Source: Edaphochlamys debaryana (Eukaryota; Chlorophyta; Chlorophyceae; Chlamydomonadales). Taken from it: a DNA stretch of 64,000 bases. The notes below the pieces were generated by a model. That model worked only from the letters and a program-made list of their open reading frames with translations, was not told the origin of the DNA and did no database searches. How positions within the stretch are numbered: position 1 is the first letter of the stretch; every line of letters starts with the position of its first letter. The DNA lies in assembly GCA_016858145.1 (NCBI GenBank), contig JAEHOE010000154.1, positions 124,001 to 188,000 of the forward strand. The letters run 5' to 3'. Of this stretch, positions 11,866-23,800 are shown in pieces. The translations under genes and the position numbers were made by a program.

Positions 11866-12510
11866 CAGCGAGGTCATCCTAAGGACAGGCAGGGGCAGGC
11901 AGGCGGGTGAGGAGCAGCGGAAAGGAGGCCAGGGAGGGGTGGCCCCCCGGGTGTCATGGATTCGAGGACCCAGCTTCTCCTGGGCACACGCAAAGGAACC
12001 ACACCGGGCGCCACCCCATACCCAGACCCTCGCACGACCCCGCCCACCTTGAGGTTGAACATCGTCCGGATCTCCTCCGGCGCCTTCCCCGTGATCTCGT
12101 CCGCCCACTTCTTGTTGCACAAGTGCAGACGAAAGTTCCAAGGGGCACAGGAGTCGGCGGGCGTCGGGGTTACTCTTGCCCGCCGGGCCGTGTTGAGCAG
12201 GTTGGGGCCGACGGACGCGGGGCCCAAGCTCTTTACCCCGCCCGTGCCCCGATGCCCTCACCAGCGTGAGCTCCACGTGCCTCGCCTTGTCCGTAATGAA
12301 CCCCGAGTTGAACGCCTCGACCTCGGGGGTTGTCTTCGTCTGGTCCTTGGCGTCCTTCGCATCCTTGACATCCTCGGCGACCGGCTTCTTGTCCGCTGCC
12401 GCCTTCTTGTCGGTCTCCACGTGGAACTTGCACGACTCCATCACCTTGGCGAGAATCTTGCCGGACACGTCTGGAAGCGGCACAGCATTCCGAGCTCCCG
12501 CGTCCGCATT
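11866..12510 (-). pseudogene. broken SKP1-like copy
   Basis: This is a second, damaged copy of the neighbouring SKP1-like gene. Homology starts abruptly inside exon 1 (about 12508, ...DAGARNAVPLPDVSG) and runs almost unchanged to the donor after 12262 (VELTLV). The exon-2 equivalent ends at 12048 with [22 protein letters not shown], but its first half, the [10 protein letters not shown] helix, is replaced by unrelated sequence without a matching acceptor. The exon-3 equivalent begins TTAG|GATGACCTC (DDLAES) and then diverges instead of reaching the C-terminal helix. No start codon or N-terminal beta-strand region is present. The long KKAAADKK...KDAKDAKD insert is shared with the intact gene, so this is a local tandem duplicate that decayed. 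A transcribed, rebuilt gene cannot be excluded. Confidence 0.75.
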
Positions 12511-13973
12511 TCACACCCACGGGCTAGCTACCTAGCTTTACCTTCGGTGTGCCCAGGGCTCCGGGCGGGCGGTGACGACGGGTAGTGGCAGGGCCACGGG
12601 CTCCACGGCAGGCGGCGGCGTACGGTGGTGACGGCGGGGGCGCCAGGCTGGCAAGGCTGGGCAAGCTGCAGGCAGCGGGTCGCATTCGTTCGACTGGCCC
12701 GGGTCCTGTGCGCTCCGTGAGGCTCCGTGTCTGTGCTTTGTGGGCTCTCTGCATGGCTTGCGGGCGGCAAGGGGCAAGCACCGCATGAGTTTTTGCCGCG
12801 GGGGAGGGGCGGAGAGAATGCTGGCGTGACCAGCCCAGACCCAGCAAGTGCTCGTCCGCTGCATGGCAGATCTCGATTGATGAGCGAGCCCCATCCTCCG
12901 CCGGAGGGACTGTAAGCGTCGGCAATCTACTGCTGGGGATGCCAAGCCCCGCCGTGCGCTGCGCACGGTGCGCACCATGCATGCGTGCAGGGGCAAGCCG
13001 TGACTGCGTGCAGGAGCGGTACCCGTAGTACGAGCCCTGAGCGAGCTCGCCCCTTTCCAAGCACATTAGGCACGCGTCTGCTGTTCAAGCGACAGCTCGG
13101 CTCCCTTTGGACCAGCGGTCGTTTCACCTGTTGCTCACAGGCCGTGGCAGGTGGCCAGACTGCTGCCCGCAGGCAGGTGAGTTGGCAACAGCGATACCGG
13201 TAAGGAGTTTACAAGCCGACGGGCAGTCAGAGTTCAGCCAGGGCTGCGCAAGCCCTAAGCCCATCCTGCAGTCAATGCCAAAAGCCGGTGTTGGCGGATC
13301 CCCACGCCATTCCACGCCTACATGCCACACAGAATCGCCCGCCGTCGCTTGGCGGTTCAGAAGCCCACACTCTGAATGCTTCAATGAAGGAGAGGTTAAC
13401 GCCATGCAATCGTGCCTTTATCGGCCGATGGTATCTCTTGATGTCCCGCACACCGCTCCCACGTCCGCCTTAACCCCACACGACTCCCAGCCCAGCACAC
13501 GCAGTACACTACGGAGTGCAGTACCGACCAGCGCAGAGCGATGTCGACCCACACATAACATCGGTAACAAGAATCTATGCAAGGATCGGCGGCTTGTTGC
13601 ACACAGCTAATGGTTACCGCGCCCCATGTCACGTAACCACACCCATAGCGCGCCTGCACACTTGCCTCTCAACGCACTCCCTCGTCGGCCCCCCATGACC
13701 GCAGCTTTTCCCGAGAGCGCTCCTTCCCCATGCCCCCAGCTGCTTGCCCCCCACAACTACCCGCAACCAGGCAGTAACGCCCACGTGCTCCTGCAGGGGC
13801 GCCAGCCACGTGTGCGACCATCGGCGACGGCAGCCCCACAGGCCAGGCCCTGGCCAACAAGTAGTACCTCTGATCGAACCCCCTCCCCGCGTTCGGCGCT
13901 GGCCAGTCCGGCGCCGTTCCTCCTCCATTGGGTCCGGTCATGTCCTGAGCACGCCTGAGACACTCATGTCCGC
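12511..13973. other. spacer between SKP1-like loci
   Basis: No coding exon is supported. A TTACA at 13209-13213 (TGTAA on the minus strand) could end transcripts of the 13974-14908 gene. Confidence 0.35.
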
Positions 13974-14908
13974 TTACTCGAACTTCCACACCGTCTCCGC
14001 CCGAATCCGCTCCTTGTCCTCCTCCGTGAGGTCGTCCTGAGAAGAGAAAAGGGGAGGCAGGCGGGATAAGAGCAGGCAAGAAAGGAGGAGGCAGACGGGT
14101 GAGGAGAAGACGACCAGCAGACAGGGACAAGATAAGGATCTGGGAGGTGATGTACGCCCTCGCATGTTAAACCCCGGGTGCCTGACCCAGCTCCTCCTGG
14201 GCACACGCACGGGCCCTAAATGGAGGCACCCCAGACCCAGCCCCTCGCACGACCCCGCCCACCTTGAGGTTGAACATCGTGCGGATCTCCTCTGGCGTCT
14301 TCCCCTTGATCTCGTCCGCCCACTTCTTGCAGCAGAGGTCCAGAAGGGTGTTGATGTTGAGGTAGTTCGCCGCCTGCAATCAGCCATCGTGGGGCAGGGA
14401 AGAGGTGGGCATAGATCCCAAGCAGCAGACAAGCAGAACACCTCATACGCACGACGCACAGGGGTAATCGAGGACAATCGTGAAGGGGCAAGGGGCGTGA
14501 GGGGCCGCCCGCGGTCGTGTCGAGGGGGTTGCAGCCAAAGACACGGGGCCCAAGCTCCCAGGCCCTCACCAGCGTCAGCTCCACGTGCGTCGCCTTATCC
14601 GTGATGAACCCCGAGTTGAACGCCTCGACCTCGGGGGTCGTCTTCGTCTGGTCCTTGGCGTCCTTCGCATCCTTGGCATCCTCGGCGACCGGCTTCTTGT
14701 CCGCTGCCGCCTTCTTGTCGGCCTCCACGTGGAACTTGCAGAACTCAATCACCTTGGCGAGAATCTTGCCAGACACGTTGGGAAGCGGCACAGCATCCCC
14801 AGCACCCGCGTCCTCGAGGAGGTTCTTGACGGTGTGCGAGTAGGAAGCGACTTCCTCATCCACCTCGAACAGCTCCTTATCCGCGCTCAGAAGCTTCACC
14901 TTGGCCAT
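13974..14908 (-). CDS. divergent SKP1-like SCF adaptor
   Basis: Three exons (14570-14908, 14263-14373, 13974-14036) encode 170 residues with the same intron positions and phases as the canonical SKP1 at 43727. The POZ-like N-terminus is clear: [18 protein letters not shown], then [55 protein letters not shown] follows. SKP1 normally links cullin-1 to F-box proteins in SCF ubiquitin ligases. Two parts are unusual. A Lys/Ala/Asp-rich insert ([19 protein letters not shown]) replaces the short acidic loop. The helix before the first intron reads [20 protein letters not shown], where SKP1 has [18 protein letters not shown]. The last helix ([20 protein letters not shown]) keeps the family shape. 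It may bind a restricted set of F-box proteins; that is inference. Confidence 0.92.
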
Positions 14909-17114
14909 CTTCAGGTCGGAGCAAAGTGCAGAGATCTGCAGTGAGAGCGCGTGCTATGTGCGTACTGAAAGTGGTGCTTGGTAACCGCGGAGAAGGTTTG
15001 CCGAGCGAGGAAGTATGCGACATGAAGGCGGTCAGGGCGCCAAAGTAGCCCTGCGCGGGCAAGGGTCGTGTCGTGCAGCTGCGGGCCGATGCGGGCCCAA
15101 GCACGTCCAGGGCCCCAGCCCTCTCCCCTGCCCCAGGGCCCAGGCCCTCCTGACCCCCAATGCCGCTCCCCTGAGGAGGCCAACCTTTCCAAAGCGGGGG
15201 CTAGCGCAGGTTCGCCGGCGGGCAAGGGCCCACCGTGCGGAGGCCCAGCAAGGCCTTCCGCGGCCCGCACACCTTCCCTTCTTGGTTGAAGCACTCCCTT
15301 TCACGTGCCGTCACAAGGCCCCGGATCAGCACCACTACGCCCGTCCTCTGGCGTCAAGTGATACCGTAGACCAGGCTTGCGTGAACAGGCTGAGATAATG
15401 TGAGTAGCTCCAGGCCTACCGTAGGCCCAGGCCAGGCCCAGTTACCAGTCTGGGTCCAGTGCAGCGAAGTCCCCAGCCTTGTATCGCCAGGATCAAGCAG
15501 TGCCAAGCTCATCCCCGGAGCTAGTGACCTAGCCGAGGTTAGCCAGCTACCCAGCACGGGCAACCGGGCATGCACTGCGAGGGTCACGGGGCGTCCTGTC
15601 ACGACCGTGGGGTAAGCACCACCAAGTTAGGGCCTGCGCACTCACTGAAGCGCATCTGCGCCCTCGAGCTCCTGCGCGTCTCCAAGCACCTCGTGCAGCT
15701 GTGCAGCCCTTAGCCCAGCCCCTGCTCTAGTCCGGCCGCTCAAGCTCCGCCCCTTCACTGCCGATTGCAGAACCCCCCGCAGGTCCAACGCTCCTCCGGC
15801 GGCTCTGGGGTGTGCTAGTGGCTCCGCTGCTTGCTCCACCATGCCGGCATGCGCCTTCGACGAAGTTCCTGACGCCTCTTTCGCCTTGCTGCGGCGGTTC
15901 TTCCGTCACCTACAGGTCTGTATACGTGTGGTTCGCTCGGGTCGGGATACCTTGCGAGCCGCCGGAGAGCTGGACGTCATGGCCGGTAACCGCCCATGGT
16001 CCACGGCCCCGAAGGTAATCGAATGTAACACGCGCTCTACGTGCTGGGGTATTCCTGGGCGGGACTGCTTTGCTCGTTGCTTATATACCCTGTCGCATCC
16101 GGCTGGTGGGCCAGACCCGGCTAGTTGCACGTTGCATTGACCCCCCGCATTCCCGACCCCCGTGCACCAGTCACACATGCTTCGCCCTCGGCGTATGGCC
16201 CCCTTCCACTGGATACTAGCGGCAGGCCTTCGTTGTTGCCTTCAGCGCGGTGCGCATAGCCCCCATGTACTACAGCGCCTTGAGGTCTGAACCCCGCCGC
16301 TTTTGGCGAGCTAAGTAGGGACAGGGCTGTGCGTTAGACCACGCGCGAGATTACTAGCGAGCTTACAAGAGCATTCACAGGTAACCGCGCATCCATAGAC
16401 GCCAAGCCTACCCTGCCATTGCAAACCATCGTCTGTGCGCTCCACATCCAGCCTCCTGCCCCTCCGGTACCCAGGCCTGTACGCGGGCTCCCCACTATAC
16501 ATCGAGGCAATGGAGGCCATCCAGGTGGCCGCTATGCAAACACCCTCGACCCCAAGCCTGGCTATCCCTCGAGCGCTGGACCCAAACAGTCATAACATTC
16601 ATTTCAGTATCGGTAACTCAGCAACCCTCTCACCAAGCAGTGCGAAGCCTCTCAATTATACGAGAACCAGTTCATGCCAGGCGCAATCGTGTTGTCAGGT
16701 GAGTTCCTAACCCCGCGCCAGGACCGCGGCCTGTGCTCAGGTGCCCCTGCGAAACCCTGCGTCCTCCCTGGCACCGCTAACTACGGACCATTATGCTACT
16801 GTGCCGATGAACGGCATTTGTCAACCTAGCCTAGGCGAGGGATGCTCACGTCCTGCAGTAACGCTCTCCGCCCCATGGCGGCAGCGGCTCGACGCACGGG
16901 GACCCCGCTCGTCACTCTCCACCTTGTCGTCCTCAGCAGCGGCAGCGTACGGCCGGCCATACGCAGACGTGCCAGCAGATCGCCACCAGCCTTTGTACAA
17001 GAGCTCAATCCGGCTCCGGAGTACGACGTCCTCCTCACCCCGCCGCCCCCAACAGCCTGCAGCAAAGGGTCGTAGCTGCCGCTAGCTTGGCCCTGCCGAT
17101 CTGTCGAACACGCA
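14909..17114. other. spacer, no supported gene
   Basis: The left end should hold the promoter of the SKP1-like gene and the right end the 3' UTR of the transporter. A TTACA at 16363-16367 could be the transporter's minus-strand poly(A) signal. I see nothing coding in between. Confidence 0.35.
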
Positions 17115-18992
17115 TCAGACGCGGGTGTCTGAGCCCCGAAAAAACACGTCGGCGTTCCCCGACGTCTTGGGCGAGGGGCCCGTGAGGCCGCCTAGGAGCG
17201 GCTCGCGCTCAGCCCCCTTATCCGACCCCTTGTCGCCGCTCTGCTGCGTCGTCAGCTGAGAGTTGGAAGGCGCGCGGCCTGCCGGCGCGGCCCCTGCGGC
17301 CTTGGCCCTCCTCTTCGACTCGGAGTAGAGGAACACGCCCCCAACCGTGATGGCGTACCCAACGCAGCCCTGCCACGTGACCATGTTCTTGAAGACCGCG
17401 ACCGACACGGCCGCCGCTACAACGCCCTTGGCATTGCCCAACACCTGCAGGGTAGATGGGCAGGGATGGCAACATGAGGGGTTGTGGGTCATTGTGGGGG
17501 ACATCCTCCACGGCCGGGCAACCCGCATTGGTCTCGCCTTGCCATCCACCGTGCTACTATGAATCCGTCCCTGACTGGCAGGCAGTCTATGTTGCTTGTG
17601 TTGCTGTTGGCGTACAACACCCTATATGCCCGTATATGCCCCGCGGTCTCTCGGGGTCAGCCTCCCAGATGCCGTTGCAGGAACGCCATGCCTGCCTCCG
17701 GACCAACAACCTAAGCCATCGGCGCTCCCACCTGCAGCGTGAGAGCGCTGGTGAACTTGGTGACCAAGAAGTTGGTCAGGTTGACGAAGTACGCCAGACA
17801 GCTGTTGCTGAGCAGCCACCACCCGAATCCAGGCGACCCATTGATCAGCTCCATGACCTCCGTGTAGGCCGTGGGCTCAAGGACGGCGCTCATGGGCACA
17901 AGCAGGAAGACGGAGGTGGCAGACATGTAGAGCAGCAAGCTCATGGGGTCAAGCTTCTCGCTGGGGTCTGTCATGAGAATGGACTGAAGCACCGACTTGA
18001 GGGCACGGAGCGCGGTGGCGGCGAGGCAGCACGAAAACCCGACGAAGTTGAACGAGGGCTCGCCGCCGGAGGCTACCACCACGCCCACCATAATGGGAAC
18101 GAGGGAGTAGTACGTCAGGGGCACTTCCCGGTGCCCCTGCATTGCGAAGGCTAGAATGGCGGTGAAGAAGGGCGTAGTGGAGCCTGCGACAGGTCGAGCG
18201 GCGGGAGCGGTAGGGGATCGGGGCGGGAGGGGGTGGGGGCCACGTGCGGGGTGAACACCCCGGTCAACTCTGAGCCCCCGCCGCATTGCGCCGCAGCCCT
18301 ACTGAGAAGTGCTAATGCCCGCTAGTCCTGCCAAAGCAACGCCTGGGCTGCAGACCGGTGCCAGGCTCACCCACGGCCTGGTTGAAGGACACGGGTATGT
18401 AGTTCAGGGACATGTTACCCAGGACCACCGTCAAACAGAATACGGCCGCCAGGACGACGATCTTCATGAACTGCTGCCAAGACTTGACGGGCTTGAGTGG
18501 CAGGAACCCCGACAGCGACGCGACCAGGCCGATCGTGGTGCATGCTGAGGGCGGGAAGCAAGTACAGTCAGTATGTGTGCTCGCCTCTGGTCTCCACGAG
18601 CTCCGCAGACCGATTCTAGACGTCAGAGCGCCTTGCGGGCGCTTGAACGCTGAGCGGGCCTCACCAATCATGTGACATAGCGTCAGGAAGACCGGGTTGT
18701 CAAACCCCGTGCTCGAGAGGAGGTACTTGTTGAGCAGCAGAACGCCGATGTTGGAGACATACCAGCAGATGATGGCTGTCCCTGTGATAAGCGCGCTGGC
18801 CATCCCCGAGGGCTGGCCAGGCCCCGCCATTGCGTCTCGCTTATCGAGGCCGGCGCTAGGTTCGTAGGCAGAGGTGTAGAGCTTGTGCTTGTGGGAAAGG
18901 TCGTCTGGATGGGGGTTGAACCGGGGCTTCACTGCTTTGTCCTTGGTGCTATCCGTATCTCTAGACTGAAGCAGAACTGTGTGGTTAGACAT
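17115..18992 (-). CDS. TPT/nucleotide-sugar transporter family membrane protein
   Basis: Four exons (18665-18992, 18371-18544, 17732-18183, 17115-17444) join in frame to 427 residues. After a polar N-terminus of about 60 residues there is a drug/metabolite-type membrane domain with about ten hydrophobic spans. The first reads [26 protein letters not shown]. Typical TPT/NST sequences include [26 protein letters not shown] and the end [33 protein letters not shown]. The last matches the plant subfamily of Golgi-type sugar-phosphate/nucleotide-sugar carriers rather than the plastid triose-phosphate translocator. A Ser/Gln/Gly-rich cytosolic tail follows ([20 protein letters not shown]). Substrate cannot be told from sequence. 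The start is the first ATG of the open exon; a CAG just upstream allows a 5' intron instead. Confidence 0.88.
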
Positions 18993-20853
18993 GTGAGGCA
19001 GGTGTGGCCTCGAGGGGCAACAGCTGTCAAAGTGCGGGCTGCGGGGGCCTGCAGCGCAATTGGGAAGCTCGAGGGCCGTGGCGCGTGGCCTGTGTGTCTG
19101 TGAGCCGCAGCGAGTCTGCTTAGCAGGCGTTAACAGGAGGAGCCAGTCCGTTGGGCAAGTCGTATATCGCGCCGAATTCAAGCCTCGAGGCGAGCTCTTT
19201 GGCCTGGCGAAAGAGCGCGCGCGGCCCGCCCGCTCAGCTCGATCCGTCCGCGGCCCTCACCTTGCTCGACGACCTCGGCCTTGACCCTTGCGTCGACTGC
19301 GCCTGTCATTTGGGGGCTGCCGCAGGGCGGCGGCGAAGGCGAGTCGTGGATGGATGGGTGTATGATTTAGAGTGGATGGTTTGGCGCAACTCTGCCCCAG
19401 CAACTCCACCCCGCATTCTCAACATCTCATGGACATCCGGTTTGCAACGACTTGCCTCGAAGAACACCCGCCTCGAGGAGCTCGCCTCGCGCCGCACATG
19501 CCTGCTGGTCACCGTCAAGTGTTGCCCTCCGCTCAACGCGTCACGCTTCCTTGTTCTTCGCGATGCTGGTGGATGTACGCGGCCAGGCGCAGCCTGGCAA
19601 CTCCCGGTTGGCAACCTGCAGCCCAGCCAGCGCGTGCGCTAGCGGCGGTTGGCGCCGGAGGGCGCCGGCTGCAGGTGGGCTACTTGTGCCTCCCCGCCTG
19701 CGAATCCCAACAACCAGACCTGCCCTCAGCCCGGTGTTGTCTAATACGCCCTCAGCCCGGTATCGGTCTGGATGAGTCAACGTCAATCGGGTGGAGCCCC
19801 GGCTGCTACCGTAGTCGCTTAGTCGGCTGGGGAGTCGGCCGGCGCCGGCCAATCTGAAGTGGTTCGAATGAGCCGTGCCAGCCGACTTAAGTTGCCTAGC
19901 CGCCCAACTTCTTGGGTACCGCAGTCATGGGAGAGGCGGGGAGCAGGAGCCCCAGGCGCCCAGGGGAGGGGGGCGCCGCCGTCCGCCAAGCAATAGGTCA
20001 AGTACGGCAAGTCCTGCGCTCGGTGCCTGTCGGTGCAGGACACGAGGGCTGAACAGCTTGGGGTCCGCACTCATGGGTATAGCGGAGTAAGCGGACCCAT
20101 GTACCAAAGGTCTAGGTTTGGCGTTGGCGGCGGAGCTTAGTTAGTCGCCACAGGCGGCTAATAGGGCCGGACCCGACGAGTCTTAGGGAAGAAAGCGATG
20201 CTGGCGCAGGTTCATACAGACTTGACAAGGCGTGCCTGTCTGCCTGATGCCAGCGGCTGGCAGCCAGCCTGATGCGTGGCGGCCCGCCATACGTCACGTC
20301 GCCACATCCTTAAATTGCCCAGCAAGCTTGCGGAGCCCTGCTGCTGCCCGCCTGCCCCGCCGCCCAAATAACAACGTCCCCCACTATCCCGCACATCGGG
20401 CGACGCCGCCCCTCCCGCAGTGGCAGTGAGGGCAGCGAGCCGTTATGTGCAGGTACCCAGTCAGTACCCCTCCCACGGACCATGAATGCATGTCCTATCT
20501 GCCTCTCCCTTTCATGCGCCGGCTTCACTCTGGCCGATGCGTACAACACGCCGACAACCGCAAAACAGTCAGGCTGTCACCTCAGGCGCACCAAACCGCC
20601 TAGCATTCGTTGTGCCAAATTCTGCATTACCCGGCGGCCCGGCCCCTGGGCGGAGAGTCCCCAGACTCTGTTCCCGTCTGTAGCTGTCTGTCGCCTGGCA
20701 AATAGTCACCCAGTCCTCCTGGCGTCCTTGCCTTCAAACCTATCCCCCTAAGCCCCTTGACGCACCCTCGTTCCCGATCCGAGTGTTAGGTACAAGAGAG
20801 ACGGGCTCGGCCCTACCGTACCAACCACGTACGGCAGTGCATGCCCTGCGCGG
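18993..20853. other. spacer, no supported gene
   Basis: It lies between the transporter start and the SUMO-ligase stop. I recognise no exon, RNA gene or repeat family. Part should be the transporter promoter and part the SUMO-ligase 3' UTR. Confidence 0.35.
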
Positions 20854-23800
20854 CTACCCGTCGTCATCGCTGTCAGACAGCAGTTCAACCACATCGTGCT
20901 GCCCCGCGCCGTGAGCTGCCGGCGGCGGCGGCGGCGGCGCCTGCGCTTGCGCTGGCTGCGCAGCCTGCCCCGCGGCTGCCGCCGCGCCGGCAGCGGCCGC
21001 AAGCGTCCGACCCGCGTACGTAGTAACCACACTGCGAGGCGGGGCGTGGGACTGCGGGGCGTGCGTGTGGGAGCGAGGCGGCGCCTGCGGCGGCGGGTGT
21101 GTGTAGGCCGCCGCCGGCTGGGGCGGTGGGTGGGTGTACACAGCCGACTGAGGCGGCTGCGCCGGCGGCGGGGGCTGTTGCCCGGGCAGCGGAGGATGCG
21201 CTGGCAAAGGAGGCTGGTGCGAATAGGTGGGAGCCCGCTGAGCGTGCGCGCCGCTCCCGCTTCCGGCACCGCCGTGCCATGCCTGAGCCCCCGGCGCAGG
21301 CCCTGCAGGTGCCGCCGCCGGCGATGGGCGGTACGGCGCTATGTTGGGCAACCCCGGCGCTGCGGCGGCGGGGCCTCCGGGCCCGACGCTGGCGTGCCCC
21401 GCGCCCGTGCCAGCGGGCTGCGCCCCAGACATGTCAGCGGCCAGCGTGATGCGGATGGGGTTGCGCCCTGCTGCCGCCGCGGGCTGCCTGGCCGCCCCTG
21501 CCGCCACAGAAGACGGCCCCGGCCCTGCCGCGCCGCCGGCGCCGGCGCCTTGCGGCGCTGCTCTGGGTTGAGCCGCCGCCGCGTGCGATGCGTGCCCGCC
21601 TGCCGCTGCCACTGCTGCTGCCGCCGCCAGGTGCTCGAAGTGCTGCCGCTGCGTCGAGACGACACCGTGTTGCCCCACCGCACCCGCCGCGGCCGCTGCC
21701 GCTGCGGCCGGCGCGACCGCCGCCGGCGCGCCAGCCGTCCGCCCTCCGGCGTGCGGCGCTCCGGGCATCGCCACCGTCCCGGGCACCGGCGCCCGCACCC
21801 CAAGCGGTATCCGCAACGGGCCAGCCGGCGCAGCGGTCGTCGCCGTCGCGTGGTGTCCCCCGCCGTTCGCTGCCGGGGCCGCAGCACTGCCGCCGGCGCC
21901 AGCGCCTTGCCGCAGCGGTGGCGGCGCCGTCGGCGCCGCGCCCCGCCCCGCTGACCCTCCCGCTGCCGCTGACCCTCCGCCCGGCCCCCCGCCCTCATCG
22001 TCCGAGTCGTCTATCTCAATCACCTCCGGCTCCGCTGGCCGCTTCCGCTTCGACGCCGCCGCCACGGCCGCCGCGGCCTGGCGCAGCTCCTCCTCCTCGT
22101 CCGTCTCCTCCCCGTCGCTATCCCCCGCCCCGTTGGCTCCGTTGGCCCCATCCGCGCCGCCAAGGCCGCGGCCGCTGGGCCCCGCCGCGCCCCCAAGTGG
22201 GTCGTCCTCCTCTATGGAATAGAAACGGTCTCGGGAGCCGCGCGGCCGCCAGCCGCCGTCCGCCGCCACCTCCACCTCCGTGACGCTGGGGTGGTGCGCC
22301 AGGGCCGCCAGGATGCGCTGCGTGTAGGTGTCCACCTGGGGTGGGGAAGTGGGTGGAGTGGGTTGGGGGGTGGGTGGGTGGGTGGGCAGGTGGGGTGGGG
22401 ATGTGGGTTGGGGCGGGGAGGTGGGGTGGCGGAGCGGATCGCGGTTGTGGGAGGAGGGCCGGACCCGGACGGTCCCAGGGAGCTGTGCGCTGGGATGTTG
22501 AACCCGCACCCCTTGCACCCCTGTCAGTCCTACTACCCTTCTCTTCCCATCCCTCCCTTTCCTCTCTGCCCTTCCGGCATGTGATCCGGGTTGGCGACTG
22601 TCAAGCGAACAAGCTCTGCCCATCCAGGGCTGCAGCACGAAACCGCCTCCCCGCCACATCAACCCTACATGTCCCCTCCCCTCCCTCTCCCCTTTCCCCC
22701 TTCACCTTTCCCCCTTCCCCTTCCCTTTCCCTCCCCCTGCCCCACCATGAGGCTCTGCACGCTGGTGTGCGCCATGGAGTGCGGGCACTGCCACTTGCGC
22801 GTGCGCGCGGCGCTGTCCAGGAAGGCGTCCAGGTCGAAGCAGGCCAGCCCCGCCACCTCGGCGAAGCGCCCGGGCGTGCGCACGCGCGAGCCCGTCAGCG
22901 GGCAGCGCAGCGACAGCACCGTGGTGCCGGTCTGCACCTCGTCGTCGTCGTCACCGCGGAGCTGCGGAGCAGAGGAGGGCGGAGGGAGGGTGGGTGGTGG
23001 ATGCGCGGAGGTTGGCGGGGATGGGTCCACGTGAAGGTGGGGGTGGGGTGGGGTGGCGGCGGGTGTGCGGGGGTCGTTTAGAGTACGTCCGACTGGCCAC
23101 AGGGCCACCCGCAGCCACAAGCCCGCAAGTTCCAACGGAGGACCAAACCCGCACACGCCCCTAGCGACATTCGCCCAAGCGCCCCCAAGCCCTTCCCCGT
23201 CCCTTCCCGGCCCCTGTCCCCCTCCCTTCCCGCACCCAGCGACCCCACCTGCTGCTTGACTCGCTCCACCGCGTCCGCCCGGCTCAGCGGCGGCTTCATG
23301 AGCGCCCGCACCTCCTCCGCGCTGCGCCGCCGCATGAGGAGCGCCAGCAGCACGTAGGGCTGGTTGTCGGTGCAGGTCATGGTCAGCCGGGAGCGGCCTG
23401 CGGGAGCGGAGGGGTGCACGGGGGTGCGGGGGTGCAGGCAGGGCGGTGGGACGGGCGGAGTGCGGACACGGCGAGCGAGGCAGGGAGGGTCCAGGGATAG
23501 GCGTATGTGGTGTCCAAACACACTGTCTCGCGAGTCTGTCTTGCGCCAAGAAGGCCTCCGTTCGCCCCACAGCCCGACTGCTGTTCGCAGCCCGCGCTCA
23601 GCCCCAACATGACCAAGCCGCCCGCCCGCCCGCCCGCCCGTCGCAGCTGCAGCCCACCCGTGTTGCACAGCAGGCCGATGTTGGCCGGCTCGTCCCGCCC
23701 GTTCGCGCCCAGCTTCTGCGTGCTGTTGCGCGAGTAGACGCGGTACTGCACGCCGTTGACCTCCAGCGCGGCGCCCAGCGGCCAGTGCAGGCGGAAGGCC

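Noticed and set aside
18890..18930. B-box-like GGTTCAACCCC on the minus strand
   Set aside because: It lies inside the transporter coding exon (PRFNPHPDD) and has no matching A-box.
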